Below, piece after piece: positions 1-12,046 of a stretch of 64,000 nt of DNA. The stretch spans positions 23,801,255 through 23,865,254 of the forward strand of contig NC_053048.1 of NCBI RefSeq assembly GCF_003473485.1, given 5' to 3'. The position numbers and the translations under genes were made by a program. The DNA comes from Medicago truncatula. Taxonomy: Eukaryota; Streptophyta; Magnoliopsida; Fabales; Fabaceae. The notes below the pieces were generated by a model. It saw nothing but the letters and a program-made list of their open reading frames with translations, ran no database searches and was not told the origin of the DNA. Position 1 is the first letter of the stretch, and each line of letters starts with the position of its first letter.

Positions 1-738
1 TGGAATAGACGTTTATTGGTCAATTTTATCCTTCAGTCCACTTAAGAAGTAACTGATCATAATTGCATGGACTAACCCAAAACTAAAATACCAAAATATA
101 TCGTTAATACATTATTCAAACTTTATATGCAAATGAGAGTACGTAATTTTGTTTAACCCACTTAGATTAGTATGTTGGTGTTGGTTTGGCACTTTGGAGT
201 ATGCTCCTCTCAAAATCTCAAATTCAATTCTTCCCGGTATTAATTTTGATGAGCTATTTTAGCTTCATAAAAAAAAGTGTAATTTTGTTTGAACTTGGTA
301 GTATTTTGTCCCAATTCTATTGCGATTCTTGAGTCCCATTCTTTCCTTCAAGTGAGATATATAGACAAGGGAAAGTAGCTTTCTCTCCCCCATAATTTAT
401 TCATTAGTTTAAAATAAAATAAAAAAATTGAGGCCTCAGACAAAGGCCTAGTTAGCCTATAGCTTGTGCCGGCCCTGCATGGCGATGGCTTTCTATATCA
501 CAAATAGGTCCAATAATATCTAACAAACTCATATGGTTAGTTACATTTATAGCAAGTAACTTCTCTTAGTTACTTGCATTGCAAGTAACTATTTTAAAAA
601 CTAAATAGCTAAAAATAAAATCACTGAAGTAGCAAATGCTTCAGATTAGCATTTTAATTCAGATATATAGATTAAAAAGAAGGTCTGCATTTGCTTACAA
701 AAATAAAGCTAAGACTTAAATATGAGAACATAAAAAAA
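1..738. other. Non-genic AT-rich stretch with a SINE-like fragment
   Basis: No supportable reading frame. Positions 160-275 look like a degraded tRNA-derived SINE on the plus strand: a run resembling TTGGTTTGGCACTTTGGAG, a B-box-like aaattcaattctt near 220-232, and a trailing A-rich end near 270. A similar 3' part occurs at 5478-5618. Nothing else in this stretch could be assigned. Confidence 0.45.
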
Positions 739-1314
739 CTACCAGGACTTGCCTATAATGATCTTATACATACTCTCAAGCTCATTCAATTGAGCCTCAA
801 GAAAATCAATTTCATTTTGCTGGTCGTTCTCATCAAGCAAATTTGTGGCGATTGCAATTGCAGTGTTGATCTTATTGCTTTCTTCTGAAGAGAGCTTTAA
901 ATTAATGTCCTTCTCCTTCAACAGATTTTTCATTTTGTAAACACAGTGGTCTAGTGAATTCATTATTTCTGCCTTTCTTAAGAATTTCTTATCATCGATA
1001 CAGTAAGCCGCAGCTTCTTGAATCAATCTTTGAATTTCTTCTGTCGACAACCTTCCTTTGTCTTTAGTTATTTTAATCTCATTTGTACTGCCAGTAGACT
1101 TATCGATAGCAGATACTGTTAAGATGCCATTTTGATCGACGTCAAAGCAAACCTCGTAAGGATAGCCACGAGGAGCAGGGAGTAAGCCAAAAAGAGTGAA
1201 AGAACCAAGAAGATGATTGTCACTTGCTCTTGGTCTCTCACCCTCATAGACATTAATGAAGACACTAGTTTGATAATCTTTAACAGTAACAACATAGATG
1301 TCACTTGTTGCCAT
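739..1314 (-). pseudogene. HSP70 C-terminal fragment (substrate-binding domain only)
   Basis: An open stretch of 191 codons reads as the substrate-binding half of a cytosolic-type HSP70 chaperone. Early residues TVKDYQTSVFINVYEGER and the following LLGSF match the start of the beta-sandwich. GILTVSAIDKSTG and DKGRLSTEEIQRLIQEA match its end and the hinge into the helical lid. The remainder (about residues 105-190) has the spacing of the lid helices. The ATPase domain of roughly 380 residues is absent, and the protein ends in ESMYKIIIGKSW, without the EEVD tail that binds TPR co-chaperones. The first codons (ATSDIYVV) are not HSP70 and come from the joined upstream sequence. A functional chaperone is therefore unlikely. 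It is probably a duplicated or captured fragment. A much smaller HSP70 remnant lies at 22845-22915. Confidence 0.85.
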
Positions 1315-1539
1315 TCCTCAGTCCCTTTCGGCACCAGACCACTTCTCATCACAACATAGATGTCGTCTCTGATGCGGCTCATCCTTCCGCTAAGCTGTAA
1401 GTAGGCAAGGTCTCCATCCTCCTGAGCAGCTTGCGCATCAGGATCTCACTTTATGGTAGTTTCAAAAATATCAACATCATTTTCACACAGATTAACATTA
1501 ATAAAGTGAATTTAAAGTGACTTTAACATTAATAAATAC

Positions 1540-2004
1540 CTCGCCATCAGCCGCCTTCCTGGAAACGTGCACATGGTACTTCCACAGCAGGTCAGTCTCG
1601 TGTGGGCCACCGGGATAGTCATCTAATGGCTCAGGGTCCACCACCTTCTCCTTCTTCTTTCACCTTTGTCGTGGCTCGGCATCTTCCATTTCCTCGTCCA
1701 TAGCATGCAACTCCTCCTCAAGCTCCTGCTCCTCCATGTGCTGCAAGCCCACATCAGGCTGCTCTTGCTGCAAGTCCATATACTCTTGCTGCTCCGGCTG
1801 ATGCTCGACACCAGGTTCGACATCAGCACGGCGTCCTCTAGCACCCCTACGCCTTGGAGGAACACCACTTTCATCCTCCAGCCGTTGGCTACGCGCTCTC
1901 CTACCTGAAGCATGCCCTGCCTCCCTTACGCGTCGAGTATTAGATGTTGAACCTTCTATAACATTCAAATTAGGGTCATCAATCATCACAATCAAACTGC
2001 ACAT
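1540..2004 (-). pseudogene. Plant mobile domain (MAIN-like) protein, N-terminal fragment
   Basis: Read on the minus strand, the 3' part of this stretch encodes LDDYPGGPHETDLLWKYHVHV. The YPGGP-x-(D/E)-T-x-LL motif is typical of the start of the plant mobile domain found in MAIN/MAIL proteins and in transposon-borne relatives. The preceding codons are low-complexity, Arg-rich then Glu/Gln-rich, as in many transposon-associated members. The coding stretch ends just after ADGE at a donor-like GAG/GTATTT near 1538. A leader exon ending in GGAAG/GTAAGTTC near 2159 and an acceptor-like TTATGTGCAG near 1996 suggest the remains of a spliced transcript. Most of the domain is missing. A further short stretch at 1315-1440, same strand, reads DAQAAQEDGDLAYLQLSGR and runs into the HSP70 fragment; its family is unclear. 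Confidence 0.55.
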
Positions 2005-2439
2005 AACAGAAACAAAAAAACATTCTGGGTTCGTCCAGATTTCAAATTCCGGACATCAACAATTCAGTCCGGAAACGAGAATCCGGATTGCACCCGACCA
2101 GAATTCCAAAATAAAAACTACCAAATTAACCATGCAAATGTACAGAAATCGAACTTACCTTCCATGCTGGTTGACAAGGGTTGAAATGCGGTGCTTTTGA
2201 GCAACAAAACTCCAAATTTGGACAAGTTTTGTGGTGTTCGGAATTTGGGATAATGTAGAGAGAGTGAATGATGAATGTGAAACTGTAAAACTGTAAAAAT
2301 GGGGGGTGAAGTCACTTTATACTTCACAGTTGTCTGGAATTGATTATAAAATCTGAAGGGCATTTTCGTAATTTGGATAGGGCATGCGAGAAGGTCATAG
2401 GATGGGAAAAGTAATAGTCCTCTTAAAATTGATATTTAC

Positions 2440-2500
2440 AAGCCGTTGGTAGGGACATGTATTGTTATATGTAGGGTTCGGAATTTGAACCTCGTACATC
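2440..2500 (+). repeat. SINE fragment (tRNA-derived)
   Basis: The run ttggtagggacatg followed about 25 bases later by gggttcggaatttgaacct resembles the A-box and B-box of the tRNA-like head of a legume SINE. It is short and has no clear tail. Between 2171 and 2950 I see no other feature. Confidence 0.55.
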
Positions 2501-2950
2501 TCACATGCTGTGTTTCTTTTTCCACCTCAGCTTTTCTCAAATCCTTATTGTAATCCTTATTTTTAAGGTTTCTTGGAATATTATAATGTTAAACCAAACA
2601 TCTTTTTTCTAAATATCTTGGAATAAAATTTACATCTATATATTCCAAGGAATGTTATTCCTAGAAATAAATTTTGTAAAATTGAAACAAACACACCCTT
2701 AGAGAAATAATGAAGTGGGAAAAGAATTTACTTTTTTTTATAAACCAATTTTAGGTCTTATCTCTATTCTATGTGAGATTTGAACTTTTCACAATCACTA
2801 CCTCGCACCAAGCTAAAAGGGCTTGAAGAGTGGCCCTTAATTGATAGACTCTAATATCATATTAGTAATTTTATATTAAGTCTAACTTATCTTTACAAAA
2901 TCGACTAGTGAGGTGAATGGTGTCACTCTATACACTTTAAAAAATACTTC

Positions 2951-4204
2951 GGTACCGTTTGGCCCGGCTTTTTTTCAGCTTTTCTAAGTTTTTAAGGAGA
3001 AGCTAGGCCAAACACAATATCAATAAAGTACCTTCGAAAAAAAGTACTTTTTTTAGAATGCATAAAATTGAATGGAATGAGCTTTAACCAAAAGTTGTTG
3101 AATGCTACTTCAAAAAACTATTTCTCCCCAATTTATTTCACAAGCACCTCTCTTCAATTCCCGCCGGCAACCTTTTGTTTTATTTTTTCAATATGCTTTT
3201 TTCTTCCATTTTATTTTATTTTATTTTTTTAACCGGTCCATTTAATTTTTTAATGAGGTTCCATTTAAGTTTATTATCTATTTTTTTAAGGAATTTTATT
3301 ATCTTTTTATCACTTATATATTAATTTCAATATCTTTTGATCATCACAACCTTGCAAATATTTGTATTCACGCTGTCAATGAATGACACCGAATATTTTT
3401 ATTCCCTTTCTTCAACCACGGAAATACACACACACGTTAGCGTTTAGAGTAATACTTTATGTTCTTCTTTCTGTTTTTTTTTTTTGTTATGCTAATGCGT
3501 ATAATTTTTGTTAGTGTTGTGTAATGCGTATAATTATTTTTATAAAATTTTGATTTTAATTAAAAGTACAAGTGTAGTTGCCTAAAAAAATTATACTTAT
3601 ATATAATTTACACATTTGTATTGTAAGAAACTATGCATATCTTTTTCTTATTAAAAAAACTAAACATATCTTTTTCAATGACACCAACAATGTAACAAAT
3701 ATAATATTATATAATATAAATTCTTATCTTTTTGACCAACACTAAAAATATGGTATTCTTATAACAAAATTTGTTATAGAGTATAATTGGAAAAGATACT
3801 GTACAAATTTGTATTCATGTTACACAAAATAAACGTCATTGAGTAAATATAGTATTGGTAAAAATATATCTTTTATATTTTAAACATTTTTTCCCTCCAA
3901 AAAATATTTTAGACATTTTTTTATTTATTATGTTAATTCATAATGAATTCAAAGTTTTTTTATTTATAGACAATGCATAAATATATGCAAGGTCCCGGGT
4001 TCGAACCCCAGACACCACCAAAAAATAATAAATTCAAAGTTTTGTACAATATTTTGCCAAACAGCTTTTAACTCAAAAATAACTTTAGAACTAAAAAAAA
4101 AAAAAAAAAAATCAAACAGCTTTGGCCTTTTTCTTAAAGAGCTTTATTTCAACTTTGTTTTAAAGTAGCTTTTAGACCGAAAAAAAGTCTGGTCAAACGG
4201 TACC
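2951..4204. mobile_element. Fold-back element with GGTACCGTTTG ends, no coding capacity
   Basis: The ends are inverted: the left end begins GGTACCGTTTGGCC and the reverse complement of the right end begins GGTACCGTTTGACC. Similarity runs through CTTTTTTTC into an AGCTTTT/TAAAAGCT-rich subterminal region on both sides. The element is flanked by a possible 3-bp duplication TTC (2948-2950 and 4205-4207). A 3-bp duplication with GG-starting ends would fit a PIF/Harbinger-type MITE, but TTC is not the usual TWA target. The interior is A/T-rich without a convincing frame and contains a SINE fragment. Confidence 0.6.
3967..4020 (+). repeat. SINE fragment with intact B-box
   Basis: The run tagacaatgcataaatatat is followed by ggtcccgggttcgaacccc. 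The B-box core GGTTCGAACCC is complete, and the string matches the tRNA-like head of legume SINEs. It sits inside the GGTACCG fold-back element and so probably inserted later or was carried along. Confidence 0.65.
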
Positions 4205-4263
4205 TTCATCTTTATTCTATTCTATGTAGGACTTGAATTTTTATTACACTTTGTTATTTTATA

Positions 4264-5371
4264 GGCTTAAATGCGTTTTTGGTCCCTTAACTATTTATTT
4301 GGTATCACTTTGGTCCCTTAACTAAAAAAAAGAATGTTTGAGTACTTTATCTTCATCTCCGTTACCTGTTTTGATCCCTTCCGTTAAAAAAATTCAAAAA
4401 AACGTTAGGCATTGTATTATTCATCTTCTTCCTTCTCTTTCCATCCTCTTCTTCACGATCTTCATCATCAACAACACACCAATCCAAATTTTTTTTTTTT
4501 TTCCTTTTCATCATCTTCAACAAATATATAAACATAATCAATTTCATAACTTAATCAATAACCAATTTTTTCATTCATAAACATCTCTTTCAATCTAAAC
4601 AACACAATTTCTCAATCTCCCTAAAGCAAATCAACCAAAATCTTCATATCTATTTCCTAATTTATTTTTTTTCCAGATTCAATAACAATGGGAAAATCAA
4701 TCAAAATCTTCAAAACATCCACAACAACTACAACTACCGGTTGAAAAAATCCAGCAATAAAAATCCAAAAATTAATTATCAAGAAAAGTGACTATGGTGT
4801 TAAATCCAATTTGGTTAACTAGCACAACACCCAATTGAATCCAAGGTTGAAGAACAGCACCAATTTCCAAAAAAAATTCTGAGGTAGATTGAGTGTTGTT
4901 GGTGTTTTTGAGATGATGAATTTGAGTTTTTAAATGTTTTATATTTTAGGTTTGAATATGAATGAAGGTGTTGAAGATGATTTGATTTTGTTTGGAGATT
5001 TGTCTTTCTTTTTTCTTTGTTGTTGTTGCTGCTTATTGGGTTGTTGTTATTGTTTGTTCTTGTTGTTGGTGTTGTTCTTTTTTTCTTTTTTTTTTTCATG
5101 AAAGTGTTGTTGGTGGTGTTCTTATTTTCCAGAAAATGGGGGAAGAAGATGAAGAATTTAAGTGGAGAAGATGAAGAAAATAAATTAAGTTTTTCAGCCA
5201 ATGTCAAAATGACACGTGGATAGCAGTTAACGTTTTTTGATTAAAACTAACGGAAATGACCAAAACATGTAATAGAGATAAAGATAAAGTACCAAAACAA
5301 TCTTTTTTTTTACTTAAAGGACCAAAGCGATACCAAATAATAACTTAAGGGATGAAAAGAGCAATTAAACC
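4264..5371. mobile_element. Mutator-type non-autonomous element, 1108 bp, 9-bp TSD
   Basis: A perfect 9-bp direct repeat TATTTTATA (4255-4263 and 5372-5380) flanks inverted ends. The left end reads GGCTTAAATGCGTTTTTGGT; the right end, reverse-complemented, reads GGTTTAATTGCTCTTTTCAT, and both continue through TTTGGTATC-(A/G)-CTTTGGTCC. The inverted repeats extend about 120 bp and include CCGTTA motifs. The interior holds TTCATCATC and GAAGATGAAG low-complexity arms. Frames inside are Asn/Thr/Lys runs and are not credible genes. A 9-bp AT-rich duplication is the Mutator-superfamily signature. Confidence 0.85.
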
Positions 5372-5477
5372 TATTTTATAAGTTATTTTATAATGAGTAA
5401 ATCATCATTGTAGTCCTTCAAGCAATTTAGTCATTAAAAATTACTAAATAAAAAAGTTGTTTCTAATATTTGTTTCT

Positions 5478-5618
5478 AATAGGCAGGTTCGATTCCCTTT
5501 GGTGTCAATTTCAATAGGCAAGTCCATACAAAGCTCCCCGCAAACGGACGGTGGGATTGGTCCCCTCAAATTAGTCGGTCTTTGGATCGGATACCGAGTT
5601 TTCAAAAGAAAAAAAAAA
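5478..5618 (+). repeat. SINE 3' portion with A-rich tail
   Basis: It contains a B-box-like aggttcgattccc, then a body including ccgcaaacggacggtggg and ggatcggataccgagttt, and ends in an A-rich tail near 5618. The A-box half is missing. The body matches a legume SINE family as I recall it. From 5619 to 6195 I see only AT-rich sequence without a feature. Confidence 0.6.
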
Positions 5619-6195
5619 ACTTCACCTTAGGAACGTATGAAATTTCGGATTGCAATAAGAATGAAATTGACGGATTTTGGTGGTTGAACTCGGCTCAATA
5701 TCAAATTACCATCACAATTATTGTAGGTCTATCAATTATAGTTTAGAATTATAAAATTAGATGCACAATATATAAATTTAAAGTAATAAAATACACAAAA
5801 TTTTAAGCTATCCCGCGCATCATGTGGGTCTAATTCTAGTCATTAGTTAATTTGGTACCACGGCACGACCACATCAAATGTAGCAAATTTAAACAACTAG
5901 GGTTCTTATGACCCTCGCCCCTAATGTGAAATCCAAATCAAGGTATGAGCTGAGACTGAGACGAATTAGCAAAATATAATAGAAGGATCATACCGACAAC
6001 TACTCATTATTACGAGCAAATGCATTCTAAAATCCAGACATGAAGTCACCCAGACGTCCTTGGCGATAACCGAATAAATTAGAACCTCACCTACTTATAA
6101 TTTTAACCTATCATAGTAATCAATACACGATAACCAAATAAATTCATGTACAAGGGCAGCACCAAGGAAAACAAATTGAAGTATAAAGAATACTA

Positions 6196-9100
6196 TCATA
6201 ATGAGAAAGGTTTTCTATACACGTCGAATGCTTCGCAAGCTGTTAACTGCGGTTCCTGTTGAAACAAAAGGGAAGGACAAGGGAAAACAATAAGTAGCAA
6301 AAGTCAGATCAAAATTAAGAACCTTATACTCACAAAACTTGTAAAGAACTGTAAGTGGTGAACTAATGAGCGATGATCATTGAACATTTCATAGAAAGGA
6401 AACAGCTCAAACTTTGGGTCTGCAAAATGATCAGACAAATTAAACTGTATATTTACCTGTCTTAGCCCACCAGTGGTAAGACTACCTCCGGTCAAAAGCA
6501 TGGAAACAAGAGATGTTACCACATCGCCGCCCCCACTACCACCGCTACCAGCATTTTTTATGGCACTTCGCATTGAAGTAAGAATGGTGCCATATGTGGC
6601 CCCTGGACCAGAGCGCTCTACAGCTTGGATGAAGCAAAACGTCATGGCTCCAGTTGATGTAATTTTTGATAGTGCCTGTTTATGGTAATAGCAATCATAT
6701 TGTCAGACAACATGTCTCTGATTTGTATAAATAAGATATTTAAGCAAAAGGATAAATACAGATAAATAACAGCACAAATAAAGGTATCACGAGCAAGTAT
6801 GGATTTCCAAAATCAGTTGCACTTGTAGAAGTGTGGAGACTCTCCACACAAGTTAAGAGACATGCATGAGTGTGAATAATTTAGAAATTCGCGTCATCCC
6901 AAGTCATTCACCACAATGTAGGAATTCCTAATATTTGGTTCCCAGGTGATCTTTATGTCTCAATCGATCCCACATTTCTATGCAAAATATAGCTCATGCA
7001 TTGGCTACATACCTGCCAATGCTATGCAGTTGAGTTACATGGGTCAACCTCCCATTATTAGAGAGAAGCGGGGTAAGTATTCACTCTCTCGCCACTCAGC
7101 GTACAACATTTTATGAAAAAGAGACTAACACAACTTTTATTTGTCTCGTTTATCAATTATTGGAAAGTTGACAGTGCATGCAAGAGGCAAAAATGCATAA
7201 CCAAAAAATCGTAATGACACTAATGTGTGCAAAAAAACTATCTTATAGACCACAACAACTATCAGTATAGTGAAATTCATCATCTCCTTGGTTAAGGTGT
7301 GAAGTGGGCAGACACTCAAGAGTTTTCAAAAAGCTTGAGTTGTAGCGACAGAAACTGGCCTTCAAGGAATATCTTTATGTATTCCCATTTGATGGAGAAG
7401 ATATAGAGCTTGGAATCAAATGGTTAGAGAATCTTGGGAATATGAAGAAAAGTTCAAATACAAAATCAAGGGGATCCCGCTTTATGCAAAGGAAATATTT
7501 CAACAAGGACAACCATTAAGGAACTGCAAGACGAGGAAAGAGATTCAGAGGAGGTCAAGTAACTAAGGAAGTCCAAGTGAGTTTGCAAGAAATTGATGTG
7601 TTTTAAGGATAGCAACGCCTACCTCAGAGAAGGTAAGATTATACTATTGTATTAAAGGGAGGGAGCTACAAATCCAAATGTATAGTACCGTAAGAATCTT
7701 CATTTTATTTAGGATAGTGAAATTGAGAAACTAGTTGTGATATGCTGAAAGGGGGCATAATAAGGCCTAGCAATAGTCCAAATTCCAGTCTCATTATTTT
7801 GGTGGAGAAAAAGGACAACAATTGGAGGTTTTGTGGTTTATAGGGATTTAAACATAATTTAAGTCTCTAATAAATTCCCCATTCCTTCAATCAATGAGGC
7901 ATTCGGTGAATTGGTTCGTGCAGTGACCTTTTCCAAGCTATAATTAAGATAGAAATAGGGGTATCATCAAATTTGTATGGAAGTGGAGGATATTCCTGAG
8001 ACAGCTTCTCGCACACACGAGGACCATCACAAGTTTTTGGAATGCGCAACCAACTTCTCAATTATTAATGAATGAGAGAAAAGAAAGCTATTTTAAACTT
8101 TTTCATGTCCAAATGCAAATCTTGTATGGATTTGTGTATGTGCCGACAAAATGGCCAGTTGATCTGGAAAATGCACACATGTCTAAACTACATTTATTTG
8201 CATTGCTATTTGTCTGTGTTAAGCCTTTTGCAGAAGTCTTAAATTTATTATTTTTACACATCAAATCCTAAACTTACAGATGTATCTGCAGAAGTTTGAT
8301 GATCATCACATCCACTAAAGCATATAACTTCTCCACCATTTGATCCCTTCCACACACCTGACCGAGGGCGATGGTCCTCCCATACATATTGTCCACGACT
8401 GTTAGAAAGAAGATTGAAACAGAGTGAATACACGATATCAGGAGAACTATATGAATTCTATGTAAATATAGACTACAACATAAATTTAATGGTCAAATGA
8501 AGCAAAACTATAATTACGAGATAACTAGAATAAAAAATAAAACAATGTAAAATGTTTATTAAAATTTCCTCTATTTTTGAATGAACAAATGCAGATATAG
8601 CAAATAAGAAAAATTAGAACAATTCATGAGCATATCCCTCAGTCACATAGCTCAATCGACACTATCTGTATCAGATCTTATTATGAACTTGTATTCCCAT
8701 AACTTTAGAATATAATCCTACAGACACAACTAGTTTGCATTACCCACAAAGGCAGGCATATATTGAAGAATTGGCGTTGGGACATGCAAATTGAGAAGGT
8801 ACAGACATAATCAACACTTGGTGCAAACCATTGTTCCAGCTCTTTTGTTAAATATTATGAGCCAATACATCAATTGTTATCCAACATCATATATACTCTT
8901 TAGTGGTCAAGCATATATAATTTAAACCCGTTTCTTTGGTAGGATTTTCCCCATGTCAGATTACATGCACCAAGGTAGTTAAAATCAAAATCTTGCCTAG
9001 GATGAGAAATGGGAATAAAATTGTAAATCATGAGATTATAATACGGACTGTAAGACCCTACACACACACGGACGAAATAGCATAAATAAGAAGGAAAAAA

Positions 9101-11526
9101 CCTTTAAATCACTACACACTAAATTAAAATAATAACTTTAATATGACAAACTGTGAAACACTACCACAAAAGAGTCAGAGTGACTGTTTTTGTTGTGAAG
9201 AAATGCTTCAAATAGGGTTGAAGGTCCTAAAACATCATTTAGGATCAAGAGAAACATAGTTTTCATGTTTCAACAACTGGGACGAATATCCCACTTTTGG
9301 TTAGGCGTATTGGGACCATGCAACCAGTGTGATCTCACCATATTGCATTCCAGAGTATGATTGAGATCGCCAAGGGATCCAAAAATTGTAGCATTATCTT
9401 TCATGATAAGCACAATTATGCTTGACTGCTTGTATTTAGCTTTATAATCAGCTTTGGAAGTGGTATCAGGTTACAGCTTAGCTTTAATAACATTGTTAAT
9501 CAGAATGAATTAGAATGTAGGTGGGGGCAATAAAAGATAGTTGCATTAAGGTCAGACTACAAATGTAAGAAACCTATGTCAGAGTTAATCAGGATGAACA
9601 ATCCAAACTCAGATAACACACTTTTGTCTCTTACTCTGCACTCATATGCTTCACTACATTTTCTTTCAGTTTCTTTGGTTTTCTAAGAACCTTTGGACAC
9701 TACTACTATCCCGTTAACTTTCTTGGTTCCCTGCCATTGATGTTTTATTTCATTATGTATCTTTCCACCCAAACCTGCAATATGCCATTGCATGTTTGAT
9801 CCTCTTGGCATTATTAAACTTCAAAGGTGAAAAGGGTGTATTGATAAATAACAACGTTATCATGAGGTAACAGTTTGGTTAATGGATCAAACATGGGAAC
9901 GATTCAGCAAACATAAATCACTACATTTTTTAGTTAAATATTTATTTTTTCTGTTAGATCCAGTGTTAACGTCTAATCAAAAATTGTTTATCAAACATCA
10001 TGGTGCTAAAGTCAACAAAACAAAATCTTAACTATTAAGCCATACAATTAGAAACTAGACACTGTCTGAAGAAGGTAACCTGGTCATTCTGCAAAGAAAT
10101 GGCAAATCCATGACAGTGCCACTATGACAGGCATCAATTAGTGCATGCAGCCTAACCCCATGAGGAAGAGGTCTTACAAGCGTTGCATTGATCTCATCAT
10201 CAACTATCATACCCTGTGTTTCAAAATCCAGAGGACATATAGTTTCATCAAAACCATCAGCTTCTTCACCATTATAGTTCCTTTGCTGGGATCCATGACC
10301 AGAATAATGAAAAACAAGGGAGTCTCCAGGTTGACATCCTTGTGCAAGCCAAAACATTGCCATCCTGATGTTGTGCTTATTTGGAAATTTGGGGCCATGA
10401 GGGTCTTCTTCTTCTGCATTTTGAAATTCAAAAGAGGATAAAAAAATTGCCATCTAACCCTCATGTTACAAACTAAAAGGGTAAATATTCATTTTAGTCT
10501 CTTATAAAAAATGTGGAATCTAGTTTAGTCCTCCAGAATAAAGACCACAAATAGTTTCTCAGAATTACATAGTAATTACATAATCAAGACACATTAATCT
10601 ACCTGCCATTGATTGTTTTGGGTGTTTAAATTTATGTTAGGAATAAATGTGTCCTAAGTGGGTAATTTTGATGGGTCTATTTGTAAACATTTTGTCTGAG
10701 GGATTATATTCAGTTGCAACTTTTCTTACAAACTAAAATGGGTATTTACTCAAACAAAATGTTTCAATTTTGTTATAGAACAAATAGATATGGTCCTCGT
10801 GAGCTTAGCCCAATTGGTAGGGACAATGCTCAGTAACACTCAAGCATAAGTAACTTAATTTTAAACTCAACTGTAACGTGTAAAGCATAGAGGTAGACAT
10901 GCACACCGGACACAACACATACACTAACAAGTCAACACCAATAATAATTTGAGAGAATGATATAATTCAATTTAATCACATGTGTCTGTGTCAGACATTA
11001 ACGCGTGTCAGACACACAGGACATGCATTTCGATCACAAGTGTCAATGCTAGCAGATCCCAAACACACAATTAACCTAAACGAAACTAACCACAAAAATT
11101 ACAAAAAAAAAAAAAAAAAGTGATTACTTTCTTGAGAAGTCATCGATGAAAGAAGATATGGAGCTTACCAGTGAGCATAATAATGGAAGAATCAGGAAAA
11201 TTGTATTTATTGATAAGAAGATAACGCATGCATTTAGCGTCATTGATGCAACCCTTAAGTTCATGACGAGAGAATTTATACGAGATTCCGACGATCACGG
11301 CCTTTTTACGGCCGTGAACGTTAGGTAAAGGACCAGGCGGGGCATGATTGTAAGGGGAAGGAGGCGGAGGCGCGTGAGGGGAGGATGCGGGTTGAGGAGG
11401 GAGAGCGCGTGGGTCGGCGACGAGAGTGATGGCTTGACAAAGTGCGCAGCGGATTGATGCGGCGCCGGGAGGGAGTTGGAGAGGGGTGTGGCAGTTGGAG
11501 CAGTTAACGAGGATGTTGCTGTACAT
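6196..11526 (-). CDS. MC1: Type I metacaspase with LSD1 zinc finger (AtMC1-like)
   Basis: Five minus-strand exons join in frame: 11526-11169, 10413-10080, 8398-8278, 6675-6457 and 6255-6196, giving 363 residues (AtMC1 has 367). Every intron has GT-AG borders. An LSD1-type zinc finger sits at residues 9-30 (C9, C12, C27, C30), then a Pro-rich linker, then the caspase-like domain from about residue 72 ([12 protein letters not shown]). The catalytic dyad is visible: His159 in HYSGHG and Cys215 in DACHSG, with the [15 protein letters not shown] and [17 protein letters not shown] blocks. The protein ends in [19 protein letters not shown]. Type I metacaspases are Ca-dependent Arg/Lys-specific cysteine proteases; AtMC1 promotes hypersensitive cell death and acts with LSD1. 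Introns 2 and 3 are each about 1.6-1.7 kb, and intron 3 holds a Ty3/gypsy fossil. The start is the first ATG before the zinc finger. No disabling change is seen. Confidence 0.95.
7350..8050 (+). mobile_element. Ty3/gypsy pol fossil (protease to reverse transcriptase)
   Basis: Conceptual translation shows pieces resembling a gypsy protease end (GIKWLENLG) and a reverse transcriptase start ([38 protein letters not shown]). It lies antisense within intron 3 of the metacaspase gene. No LTRs are seen, and it is an old, heavily broken internal fragment. Confidence 0.75.
10796..11060 (+). repeat. SINE head followed by GACAC-rich MITE-like remnant
   Basis: Positions 10796-10880 carry an A-box-like tagcccaattggtaggg, as in legume SINE heads. 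Positions 10890-11060 are rich in gacac/gtgtc (for example tgtgtctgtgtcagacat) and resemble the GACAC-rich element at 33770-33940, but diverged and without clear ends. Both lie in intron 1 of the metacaspase gene. Confidence 0.4.
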
Positions 11527-11660
11527 CGTTGAAGGGTAGAATTGGAATTTTGTTGACGGAGTGAATGATGAATTGAGGAGAAGGGATTGAGTTGTTGGGT
11601 GAAGTTGAAGAAAGATGGATGAGACGCGGAATATTGAATATTGATTGATTGCTTAACGCG

Positions 11661-11697
<37 letters not shown>

Positions 11698-11955
11698 GTA
11701 CGCTTTTAAGTTTTAAGGGACTTTGACCTTCAGGTAGACGGCCGGCCCCAACTTAACATAATCACAGTTTAGGCTTTTTGGAGATTAATTTGAGTCAAAA
11801 CCAGATTTATTATTATTTTTACATTCTAGGAATCAAAATTTGAATAGTTTTGCATTGTATCTTTTTATAAAAAATTTATATATGTTTTCATAAGATTATA
11901 ACAAATTATAGATTCTCGGATCGGATCGGAGTTCAAATTTTAGATTCTTTATTTA

Positions 11956-12046
<91 letters not shown>

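Noticed and set aside
4815-5207. 130-codon minus-strand frame rich in Asn, Lys and Thr inside the first Mutator-type element
   Set aside because: It is simple-sequence translation (TTGTTG and TTTTTC runs) with no domain, and it overlaps similar frames on the other strand.
9455-9475. tggtatcagg, resembling the initiator-Met primer-binding site of plant LTR elements
   Set aside because: No LTR end precedes it and no element body follows in the metacaspase intron.
10055-10453. ATG at 10453 as an independent start of a short metacaspase
   Set aside because: The codons before EEEDPHG are intronic; exon 1 with the zinc finger joins at 10413 in the correct phase.
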